From Opitutaceae bacterium UBA4094 (GTDB lineage: Bacteria; Verrucomicrobiota; Verrucomicrobiia; Opitutales; Opitutaceae), in NCBI GenBank assembly GCA_002382525.1, contig DFYA01000132.1, forward strand, positions 3,194 through 25,345: a stretch of 22,152 nt of DNA. Reading direction: 5' to 3'. The number at the start of each line of letters is the position of its first letter. Position 1 is the stretch's first letter. Under the pieces are notes generated by a model. The model was not told where the DNA came from. It searched no databases and saw nothing but the letters and a program-made list of their open reading frames with translations. This document shows, in pieces, positions 1-7,353 of this stretch. The translations under genes and the position numbers were made by a program.

Positions 1-1845
1 ACGGAGTTGGTCAACGCCATCAATCCCACGGCCAACGTGGTCATCGCCACCGGCGTCACCGCCGCGACGCCCGAAGAGGAATTCACGATCCAAGCGCCCA
101 ACCTCACTAAAGAAGTGGACGTCGTGCTCGCCGAGTTCGATCCCGCCGGCCAGTTCCCTCGCGGCGTGGTTCCGCCCACCGCCTCTCCCCGCTGGTTTCA
201 AGGCATCTCGCGTGTCACCTTCGGCAATAATCTCGTGGACTGGAGCCGCACCGGGCCGCTCCCCGTGGAAGACGGCACCGAGCCGCGCCTGCCCGCGCAC
301 GCCCGCGATGTGCTCGCGAGTTTTTCCACCGAGAACTACGTGATGCAGTGGATCGCGCACGCCAACCCGCGCGCCCCGCTCCAAGGTCGCACGCCCTTCT
401 CCGCGAGCGGCACCGGTGAACCCAACCCCACCTACCGCTACCGCAAACTGCCGCTCACCGTGACCGAGGCCACGGTCGATAACTGGCCGCGCTTCAACTA
501 CAGCCCGACTCCCGCGCGCGCCTCCGCCGGACGCTCGCTTCACAACAACGGCACGCCCGTGGATGTAATCCTGTTCGAGCCGCCCGACGCGCGCCTTGGC
601 CTGCTTTCCGTCGGTCAACTCCAACACGCGCCGTTGTCACTGTTGAGCGCTTATCCGGCCTACGCGGTCGGCAACAGCTTGGCCGACATCCGCCTCAACG
701 ATCGCACCGCCACGGTGAATACCTCGCCGCAAGCCAGCACGCTGCAACCCACCGCACGCATCCAAACGTATCATGATCTTTCGTGGCGGTTGAACCGGTC
801 GCTCTGGGACCGCTACTTCTTTTCGACCGTGCCGTCCGGCGCCGCGCCCGGCTCGACGCGTTTGCCCAACGGCGCCGTGCGACCCGCGTGGACCCAAGAC
901 GACATCGGCACCAACGCCCCTCTGCCCAATGCGCGCCTGCGTTATCACCGGCCCGAGGGTGCGGCCCCGTCCGTGGATCGCCTCGTGAAATCCGCCTCCG
1001 CCGATTCCGATCCGTTTCACCAAGCCGCCGCACACCTGCTGCTCGCCGGCGGTTTCAACGTGAACTCCACTTCCGAGCAAGCGTGGCGCGCGGTGCTCAG
1101 CGGCACGTGGGGCCTTGACTACAACCCCGAGACCCGCACCGCATCCGGCACTCCGCTGAACGCCGCGTTTTCGCGTTTCGCCGTGCCCGCCGGGGACGAC
1201 GCGATGACGAATCCGTGGCGTGGATACCGACAGCTCGACGACGCACAACTCCGCGAACTCGCCCGCAACATCGTCGAACAGGTGAAGCTGCGTGGCCCTT
1301 TCCTCTCATTGGCCGACTTCGTCAACCGCGCCCTCGCCTCCGACGCGACCGGCCTCAAGGGCGCCCTTCAAGCCGCCATCGACGCCACCACCAGTGGTGC
1401 GGGCGCGATCAATCCGGCGAACCTGGCGCCGTTCAGCCAAGACCTCGTCACGCAAACCAACGTGCGCTCCGAATGGGTCCGCGACCACATGCGCAACGAC
1501 GACTCCGCCGCCGGCGCGGGCGCTCATCGCTCACGGTCCGCCTTCGCGCCGAAATTCCTCACGCAAGCCGACGTGCTCTCCGCCATCGGTCCATCGCTCA
1601 CCGTGCGTGGCGACACGTATATCGTCCGCGCCTACGGCGAAACCGTGAACCCCGTGCTCGCTCCGACCGATGGCGGTTACGTCACCGGCCGCGCGTGGAT
1701 TGAAGCCGTCGTGCAACGCCTCCCCGACTACGTTGCCCCGTCCGCCTCCCAAGCCCCCGAAGACGTCGCGACCGGCGACAACCTCACCTTCGGCCGTCGT
1801 TTCCAAATCATCTCCTTCCGATGGCTCTCTCCTTCCGATCTCTAG
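1..1845 (+). CDS. Large pseudopilin-associated protein, 3' part (Verru_Chthon cassette A-like)
   Basis: The reading frame is open from the first base, so the gene begins upstream of the window. The TTG at 7 is only an internal codon. About 614 residues are visible. They contain no membrane segment and no catalytic motif that I recognise. Recognisable stretches are AFNVNSTS (nt ~1057-1077), a LADFVNRAL segment (~1309-1335) and a C-terminal IVRAYGE...GRAWIEAVVQRLPDYV segment (~1621-1734). From memory these resemble very large verrucomicrobial proteins that sit next to prepilin-like genes, such as Verru_Chthon cassette protein A. Those normally start with a prepilin or PilX-like N-terminus, which would lie outside this window. 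The molecular role is unknown; a surface or pilus-like assembly role is inference. The stop lies 25 nt inside the next gene, which suggests one transcript. The coding call is firm and the family name is tentative. Confidence 0.8.
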   Translation, partial: TELVNAINPTANVVIATGVTAATPEEEFTIQAPNLTKEVDVVLAEFDPAGQFPRGVVPPTASPRWFQGISRVTFGNNLVDWSRTGPLPVEDGTEPRLPAHARDVLASFSTENYVMQWIAHANPRAPLQGRTPFSASGTGEPNPTYRYRKLPLTVTEATVDNWPRFNYSPTPARASAGRSLHNNGTPVDVILFEPPDARLGLLSVGQLQHAPLSLLSAYPAYAVGNSLADIRLNDRTATVNTSPQASTLQPTARIQTYHDLSWRLNRSLWDRYFFSTVPSGAAPGSTRLPNGAVRPAWTQDDIGTNAPLPNARLRYHRPEGAAPSVDRLVKSASADSDPFHQAAAHLLLAGGFNVNSTSEQAWRAVLSGTWGLDYNPETRTASGTPLNAAFSRFAVPAGDDAMTNPWRGYRQLDDAQLRELARNIVEQVKLRGPFLSLADFVNRALASDATGLKGALQAAIDATTSGAGAINPANLAPFSQDLVTQTNVRSEWVRDHMRNDDSAAGAGAHRSRSAFAPKFLTQADVLSAIGPSLTVRGDTYIVRAYGETVNPVLAPTDGGYVTGRAWIEAVVQRLPDYVAPSASQAPEDVATGDNLTFGRRFQIISFRWLSPSDL

Positions 1846-2585
1846 TTTTTTTGACCCGCGCGCTCGCCTCCGTGTTCGGCCTCGTCGCCGCCCTCCGCGT
1901 GGATGCACAACCCGCCCCGGGCTCGGCCTCCGCCGAGCCTCCGCTAACGATTCGTTTGATGAGTTGGGAGGGCGACCTCACGGGCGTCGCCCTCGCCGCC
2001 GCGCCGAAGCCCCACGTCGTCACCGTCCGCGAGTTCGCCTGGGGCGCGGAGCTACCGGTTAAACGCGAAAGCGTTCTTCGCCTGCGTAAACACGTCGAGA
2101 ATCCGCCCCCCAACACGCCTCCGCCCGTCCTTGCTGAAATCGCGATCCCCGCCGAATGGAACCGCGTTCTCATCGTGCTTGCCCCCGCCCCCGCCGGCAG
2201 CTCGTTTCCCTTCGTCGGCCGCGTCTGGGACAACTCGCTCGATGCGCACCCGGTGAACACGCTGCGCGTGTTGAACCTTTCCACAAAACCGCTGGCCGCC
2301 GCCATCGGCGAGGCGCGCGTGGAGGTGGCCGCGGGCGAAGAGGCAACGGCGGATTATCCGTCGGAAGCCAATCCGTTGGTGTTCGTCCAACTCGCCGTGA
2401 GCACCGACGAGTGGCGCATGGTGCAACGCGGCATGCGGCCCTTGGTCCGCGGCACGCGCATGCTCTGCGTGGTGCGCGACGGACGCATCCCCGCCGGCAA
2501 CATCATGCCCGAAGCGCGTCCGGAGTTGGCCGATGTGTTTTACTTCACCGACCGCAAACCCGCCGGCCTCACGCCTTTCAAGTAG
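1821..2585 (+). CDS. Secreted protein of unknown function
   Basis: A 254-residue protein that I do not recognise. It starts with an N-terminal signal peptide: one basic residue, a hydrophobic stretch at residues ~7-25 (SLVFLTRALASVFGLVAAL), and likely cleavage near the DAQ at ~28-30. It should therefore be exported. The mature part is rich in beta-prone segments and Pro/Ala, with no cysteines until one near the C-terminus and no catalytic signature. The ATG lies 25 nt before the stop of the preceding gene, in a different frame. This points to co-transcription and probable translational coupling with the pseudopilin-associated protein. A partner role in the same surface structure is inference from position. 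No other start gives as good a signal peptide. The gene ends 135 nt before the convergent regulator gene. Confidence 0.78.
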   Translation: MALSFRSLVFLTRALASVFGLVAALRVDAQPAPGSASAEPPLTIRLMSWEGDLTGVALAAAPKPHVVTVREFAWGAELPVKRESVLRLRKHVENPPPNTPPPVLAEIAIPAEWNRVLIVLAPAPAGSSFPFVGRVWDNSLDAHPVNTLRVLNLSTKPLAAAIGEARVEVAAGEEATADYPSEANPLVFVQLAVSTDEWRMVQRGMRPLVRGTRMLCVVRDGRIPAGNIMPEARPELADVFYFTDRKPAGLTPFK

Positions 2586-2602
2586 AGCCGAGCCGTTTGT
2601 TT

Positions 2603-2662
2603 TCGTGGCCGCGAGCGTGAGCGAGTGGTGACGCGTCCACTCGCTCACGCTCGCGGCTACGA
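2603..2662. repeat. Long inverted repeat between convergent genes
   Basis: Two 26-nt arms (2603-2628 and 2637-2662) are complementary except for one G/T position and enclose an 8-nt spacer containing ACGCGT. The core arm is GCCGCGAGCGTGAGCGAGTGG. No long T-run follows on either strand. The element sits in the only gap between two convergent genes, so it could act as a bidirectional transcript-end hairpin. It could also be a dispersed REP-like palindrome. No second copy occurs in this window. Confidence 0.85.
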
Positions 2663-2720
2663 CCAAATTTCAAATACTCTCGTCGCGTCTCTCGCTTCCG
2701 GCGCACCGCTCACGCGCTGA

Positions 2721-3938
2721 TCACGCGCGCTTACGGTTGCGCTGCCGGTATTCCATCGGGGTCATGCCGAGCACGCGTTGAAACACGCGGCCCATGCGGT
2801 CGTCGTTGGGAAACCCGCATTCGAGCGCGATCTCGTAAGCTTTTTTGTCCGTCTCGGCCAGCATGCCGCGGGCCTTCTCGAGACGCTTGTGCGTGATCTC
2901 GTCGGCGAGCGTGCGGCCCACGTTTTCGAGAAATGCGGCATGCAGCCGTTGATACGACAACGGCACGGTGGCCGCGACGGTCTTGGCGTTGATGCGCTTC
3001 GTGTAGTTATGCCAGATGTGCATCAACGCCGAGGCGACATGCGGATGTTTGATTGCCAAGATGTCGGTGCTGAGCCGCGTGACCACGCCAACCGGCGGGA
3101 TAAAAATCGGCTCCCTGGGCGCCGGTTCGCCATGCAGCAACCGGTCGAGCAACTTCGCCGCTTCGTAGCCGGTGACCTCGTGATTGCTGTCGATGCTGGA
3201 GAGCGGCACCGGCGCAAAATCGCAGCGCAGCGGATCATTGTTCACCCCCAACACCGCCACTTGTTCGGGCACCCGAATGCCCGCCTCCAAACACGCGTAG
3301 ATCACCTCGATCGCCGGCTCGTCGTGCTCCGCCAAAATGCCCAACGGCATGGGCAGCTCACCCAGTTTTTTTCCCAGCCACTTGATCAGCTCCGTCTCCG
3401 AATAATCCTTCGCCGCGTGCCGATGAGCGACCCAGTCGATGAGGTGAACCGTCCCGCCCTTCTCGGTCGCACGTTTCTTGAACGCTTCGTAGCGCACGAC
3501 CGTAGACGGCGTGGGCGACTTGAGGAAATACGCCAGATTCTGAAACCCGCGCGCCATGTAATAATCGGCCGCCATGATGCCGATCTGCTCGTTGTCGGGA
3601 CGCACGTTGGGCACGCCCGGATGGCGACCGTTGCCGATGTTCACGACCGGCTTCCGCGTCGCCTTCACAAAGTCGTAGAGCTCCGGATCGCTGTGCAGAT
3701 AACAGATGATCCCGTCTTCGCGCCACGTGCGAAAATGCTGCTTATGCCGCTCCATCGAGGAGTCCACGATCCATCCCGCTTCGCGCGCATAACGAACGAT
3801 GCCGCGATGAATCGCCGGTGAATACCACGCGAGCGCCAGCAGGATGCTCGGACGTTTCTCAACGCGCGAGGGCACGTGCGGCACCGGAGCAGCCGGCGAA
3901 GCGGACAACGTTTTTGGAGAGCGGGGGCGACGGGGCAT
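2721..3938 (-). CDS. XylR-type AraC/LacI hybrid transcriptional regulator
   Basis: A 405-residue transcription factor. After a basic Pro-rich N-terminus (~1-28), residues ~31-290 look like a LacI/periplasmic-binding-type sugar sensor. Examples are SILLALAWYSPAIHRGIVRY, the AADYYMARGF segment, and VLGVNNDP followed by LSSID and GYEAAKLLDRLLHGEP. Residues ~324-405 form an AraC-type double helix-turn-helix, with IALECGFPNDDRMGRVFQR and the family-typical LGMTPMEYR. This domain order is that of E. coli XylR and its many homologues in Planctomycetes and Verrucomicrobia. The reading frame stays open far upstream, but the conserved protein begins at this ATG, and the upstream codons run antisense into the divergent gene. 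The gene is divergent from the hydrolase operon. It probably binds the shared 180-nt intergenic region and activates the operon in response to a sugar. The ligand cannot be read from the sequence. Confidence 0.93.
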   Translation of the reverse strand: MPRRPRSPKTLSASPAAPVPHVPSRVEKRPSILLALAWYSPAIHRGIVRYAREAGWIVDSSMERHKQHFRTWREDGIICYLHSDPELYDFVKATRKPVVNIGNGRHPGVPNVRPDNEQIGIMAADYYMARGFQNLAYFLKSPTPSTVVRYEAFKKRATEKGGTVHLIDWVAHRHAAKDYSETELIKWLGKKLGELPMPLGILAEHDEPAIEVIYACLEAGIRVPEQVAVLGVNNDPLRCDFAPVPLSSIDSNHEVTGYEAAKLLDRLLHGEPAPREPIFIPPVGVVTRLSTDILAIKHPHVASALMHIWHNYTKRINAKTVAATVPLSYQRLHAAFLENVGRTLADEITHKRLEKARGMLAETDKKAYEIALECGFPNDDRMGRVFQRVLGMTPMEYRQRNRKRA

Positions 3939-3994
3939 GGGGCCGGGGAGGACTGAGGACGCAAGAAAATCGACGGCGCAATCCGTAGCACAGG

Positions 3995-4047
3995 GATTAT
4001 TTTTCGACGAACAATATATGCGGAAATACGCTTTAAATATCCACCCT
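3995..4047 (+). promoter_or_regulatory. Composite upstream element, copy A
   Basis: The element starts with GATTAT, continues TTTTCGACGAA, and has TTTAAA at 4032-4037 followed two bases later by TCCACCC. It lies in the divergent region between the regulator and the hydrolase operon and ends 72 nt before the ATG at 4119. Copy B at 15884 has the same blocks at identical spacing, with 37 of 53 positions the same. It could be the regulator's binding site or a promoter; the sequence alone does not decide. The blocks do not fit sigma-70 spacing. Confidence 0.65.
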
Positions 4048-4118
4048 CCCGGCGGCCTTATAGAGTCAGCGCAAAAGCCCCCGGTCGCTCGTCGGTCGCT
4101 GGTGTGCGCGCCGACCTC

Positions 4119-6560
4119 ATGCACACGCTCACGTTCGAAGTCTCGCTCAAACCCTTTTGTAACCTCGACGACGAGGCCACGCTCCGCGTCTGTGAAAACG
4201 CCTTTCGTCAATGGGACGCACTCGCCCGCGACGCTTCGGAAATCGCCATTTTGCTCTGGGCGTCCGATGGCTCCGAGATCCTCGAATTTACCGGCGACCT
4301 CGACGCCGAAATGGAATGGGCGCGTTTCGTCGGCAACTGCAACCCGCACAAAAAGGTCGTCACCGATCCCGACGGCAAAAGCCTCCACTCCGGCTCCTAC
4401 CTTTATCGCCAGGACGCCGGGCGCATCACCTACCGTCGCCTCGGCGCAATCGTCGCCGCTTGGCGCCAGGCAGCCGGCACCGCCCCGTGCGCCGCGGGCA
4501 AAAAGATCCGCGTAGGCCTGCCCTTCGACCCCGGCGGCGAATTCGCGCCGTCCGAATTCAAATACAAACGGCACCGCGAAATCTGCCTCGCCAACACCAT
4601 GGGCAAGGCGAGCTTCGTCTGCTGCTACGGTATTCTCGATTCGGATACACACCGCTACGCCGGGTTCCCCGAAGGAATCCCTCAAGACACCGGCATCGGC
4701 GTGTTCCTCGGTCGCCAGTTTCGCCTGCTCGCCGCCGCGCTCGACCTCGACTACCTCTGGCTGTCCAACGGCTTTGGTTTCGGCATGGAGAACTGGCACA
4801 CCATCGGGCCGCTCTTCGACGGCGAAACGTTCTCCCCCGCCCGCGCTCCGGAGATCCGCGATCGTATCCTGACGTTTTGGCGCGAGCTGCGCAGCGAACT
4901 CCCGCCCGAAATCGGCGTGGAAACGCGCGGCACCAATCTCGGCACCGCCACCGACCTCGCGAGCGACGCCACGCCCCTGCGTGAACTTTACGAGGGCGGT
5001 TTCGATTTCGCCCCGCCACCCAACTCCCCATGGGCCGCCCTCAATGGCGACTTCGGCATCGAACTCGCCGGCTATATGTCCCGCGTCGCCGAACTTCCTC
5101 CGGGGCGCGGCATGCCGTTTCGTTATTACCTGCACGATCCATGGTGGCTCAACAGCCCGTGGCTCGACCGCTACGAAGGTCAACCGCACGACATCTACCT
5201 GCCGTTGAGCATCGGCCGCATCGACGCCTCCGGTCGCGTTGAAGGCGCGCACACGCTCAACCTGCTTTCGATCGACGATTCGCACGGTCGCATGCCCGAC
5301 ACCGTGCCGACGCAATCCACGCCGCACCTCCTGCGCGGTTGGAAAGAACGCCCCGACGCCCCCGGCCCACTCGTTTGGCTTTATCCGTTCGACGAGTTGC
5401 ACGACGCCATCTTCTCCACCACGCCGACCCCCGAACGCCTGTTTCACACCGACTGGTTTCTGCGCGAGGCGATCAACGACGGATTGCCGGTCAACACCGT
5501 CATCAGCACCCGCGCCTTCGCCGCGCTCGGTGATCGCGCGAAGAAGGTGCTCGCCGGCCGCATCCTCGTCACGCCCGCGCCGTTCGATACCGCGACCGAA
5601 ACGCGCCTGCTCGCGTGGGCCGACGCCGGTGGCGACTTGATCATCTACGGTGCGCTCGACAGCGCGCCTCGTCTGCGTGAACGCCTGGGCCTCACCGCCG
5701 GCGCCCCGCTCTCCGGACGCATGCTGGTAAGTCCGCCGCCGCACGCGTTCGACTGCTACGAAGCCGGCGCGTTGCCGTCGGTTAAATTTGAGCACAACCC
5801 GATCATGGCGGGCGGCGCGCTCAACGAAGCGCCCGCCTCGCCCGTGGACGCGAGTTGCGCGCCCGTCGAAATCTCGCCCGCGCCCGCAGACACCCGCGCC
5901 CTCGCCACGCACATCGAGACCCGCGCCGGTGGCCGCATCACGTGGCTGCGCGGGCCGCTCCCACTCCGCATGGTCAAGGGCATCCAGTTGCCCGTGCCCG
6001 ACGAGCCCGGCACGTCGTATCCGTTTACACAGCTCGTCCGTCAGATGCTCGCCGGTCACGGCTGGCACGTGTCGTTCAACGGTTTCACCGCGCAGCAACG
6101 GCATCCGGTGCTCACGATTCATCGTCACACCAACGCCTGGATGTTTTCCGGCTACGTGCCCGACACCACGGTCGAGACCGTGCTGCACACACCGTTCGGT
6201 GCGCCACTTTTTCTCGGTGCTGAGACGCGCTTGCGCGCCGGTCGCGCCGCCCACCACTTCCGTCGTGCGTGGCGTTTTGAATGCCGCGTATTCATCGACC
6301 AAGCCGAGGGCGTCGTCAGCTGCACCGAGAAGCATCCGGCGCAGGTCGGCGTCACCCGCCGCTGCATCGTAAACGGTTTGGCCGAGGCCCGCGTGCGTTT
6401 CTTCCCGCCGACCGGCGCCGGTCCCGTCACCGCTTACCACAACATGCAGTGGCCGCACATCACCGGCGAGACGCTCCCGCTCGTCCGCCACGAAACTCCT
6501 CAAGGTCTCCTCCTTGAAATCACCGCACCCGTCACCGGCAGCATTTTGTTCTCTTGGTGA
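4119..6560 (+). CDS. Large cytoplasmic protein with hydrolase-like architecture, unknown family
   Basis: An 813-residue protein without a signal peptide, so probably cytoplasmic. I cannot assign a numbered glycoside hydrolase family. Residues ~1-440 alternate strand- and helix-prone segments as in a TIM barrel. They include YLWLSNGFGFGMENWH, a GVETRGTN segment, FRYYLHDPWWLNSPWLDRYE and LNLLSIDDSHGRMP. Residues ~455-530 (AGRILVTPAPFD...LLAWADAGGDLIIYGALD) resemble the flavodoxin-like trimerisation domain of GH42-type beta-galactosidases. The remaining ~280 residues look beta-rich. I chose the ATG at 4119; a GTG at 4104 would add five residues, and neither has a Shine-Dalgarno sequence. It is the first gene of the likely operon divergent from the regulator, and its stop overlaps the start of the pseudopilin gene. 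An intracellular role in degrading imported oligosaccharides is inference. Confidence 0.85.
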   Translation: MHTLTFEVSLKPFCNLDDEATLRVCENAFRQWDALARDASEIAILLWASDGSEILEFTGDLDAEMEWARFVGNCNPHKKVVTDPDGKSLHSGSYLYRQDAGRITYRRLGAIVAAWRQAAGTAPCAAGKKIRVGLPFDPGGEFAPSEFKYKRHREICLANTMGKASFVCCYGILDSDTHRYAGFPEGIPQDTGIGVFLGRQFRLLAAALDLDYLWLSNGFGFGMENWHTIGPLFDGETFSPARAPEIRDRILTFWRELRSELPPEIGVETRGTNLGTATDLASDATPLRELYEGGFDFAPPPNSPWAALNGDFGIELAGYMSRVAELPPGRGMPFRYYLHDPWWLNSPWLDRYEGQPHDIYLPLSIGRIDASGRVEGAHTLNLLSIDDSHGRMPDTVPTQSTPHLLRGWKERPDAPGPLVWLYPFDELHDAIFSTTPTPERLFHTDWFLREAINDGLPVNTVISTRAFAALGDRAKKVLAGRILVTPAPFDTATETRLLAWADAGGDLIIYGALDSAPRLRERLGLTAGAPLSGRMLVSPPPHAFDCYEAGALPSVKFEHNPIMAGGALNEAPASPVDASCAPVEISPAPADTRALATHIETRAGGRITWLRGPLPLRMVKGIQLPVPDEPGTSYPFTQLVRQMLAGHGWHVSFNGFTAQQRHPVLTIHRHTNAWMFSGYVPDTTVETVLHTPFGAPLFLGAETRLRAGRAAHHFRRAWRFECRVFIDQAEGVVSCTEKHPAQVGVTRRCIVNGLAEARVRFFPPTGAGPVTAYHNMQWPHITGETLPLVRHETPQGLLLEITAPVTGSILFSW

Positions 6561-7327
6561 TGTCCTCGTTAACTCCTCGACCCCGCTCTCTCATGCACTT
6601 TTTCAATCTTACCCCAATGCTTCCCCGCCCCGTCACTCGTTGCCGCCTCGTGCGTCGCCGCGGTTTCACGTTGGTCGAGTTGCTCACGGTGATCGCGATC
6701 ATCGGCATCCTCGCCGCAATCGTCATCCCCGTTGTCGGCAAAGCCCGCAAATCCGCACGCACCACTCAGAGCATCGCCAACCTCCGCAGCATCGCGCAGG
6801 GCGTGTTGCTCTTCACCGGTGAAAATCGCCGGATCCTCCCGCAGCTGGTGGATCTCAATGAGACCGGCGGCTTCGGCCAGCGCCACTGGTCCAGAGTCAT
6901 CGAACCGTATATCGCGCCCGCAAGCGTCGGCGGCTGGACCGACCTCTACAATCGCACTTACCGGCAAAGCCCCACCTTGGTCAGCCCGCTGCTGGAAAAC
7001 GGCCAGCATCATTCGATCGGCGACTATGGCGCCAACCGCGACGTGCTCACGCACCCCAACTCCGCCCCGCGGCCCTTGGTCGAGATCACCCGCCCGTCGC
7101 GCACCGTCATGGTGGCCGCCGCCGAAACGCGCGGCTTCGATCGCCTCGTCGGTGCCTGGTTTTTCGAAACCATGGCCTACATCGCCAACCCCGCCGGAGC
7201 CACAGCCGCGCCTTCCGATCACGGCACCGGCCGAATCGCCGCCGCCTTCGTCGATGGTCACGTCGAACAAATCCCCATCCCCGACTTCGAGGCCAACCGA
7301 CGCGAGTATCTGTTGGTGAATCCCTGA
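6560..7327 (+). CDS. Type II secretion-type pseudopilin with C-terminal DG motif
   Basis: A 255-residue prepilin-like protein. Its leader carries the basic RLVRRRG segment followed by the processing motif G35-F36-T-L-V-E40. Cleavage would fall after G35, and E40 is the +5 glutamate. The hydrophobic helix LLTVIAIIGILAAIVIPVVG follows. Near the C-terminus is HGTGRIAAAFVDGHVE, close to the H-X9-DG signature of planctomycete and verrucomicrobial prepilin-like proteins but one residue longer. The ATG at 6560 overlaps the previous TGA by one base, which suggests translational coupling. ATGs at 6593 and 6617 would give shorter, more typical leaders of 24 and 16 residues, so the exact start is uncertain. 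It should be anchored in the inner membrane and processed by a PilD-type peptidase. Its placement between two hydrolase-like genes suggests a surface role in glycan uptake rather than a housekeeping pilus; that is inference. Confidence 0.9.
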   Translation: MSSLTPRPRSLMHFFNLTPMLPRPVTRCRLVRRRGFTLVELLTVIAIIGILAAIVIPVVGKARKSARTTQSIANLRSIAQGVLLFTGENRRILPQLVDLNETGGFGQRHWSRVIEPYIAPASVGGWTDLYNRTYRQSPTLVSPLLENGQHHSIGDYGANRDVLTHPNSAPRPLVEITRPSRTVMVAAAETRGFDRLVGAWFFETMAYIANPAGATAAPSDHGTGRIAAAFVDGHVEQIPIPDFEANRREYLLVNP

Positions 7328-7353
7328 GTTCTCCCCGCTTCGTCCGTTTCGCC

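Noticed and set aside
4104..4118. GTG start for the 4119 gene
   Set aside because: It adds only five residues (MRADL) with no better leader. The ATG at 4119 is at least as likely; this was not decisive.
3939..6503. Very long open frame on the minus strand continuing upstream of the regulator
   Set aside because: It lies antisense to the well-supported 4119-6560 gene, its translation is low-complexity and rich in Arg, Gly and Val, and the regulator homology begins only at the ATG at 3938. It is a high-GC shadow frame.
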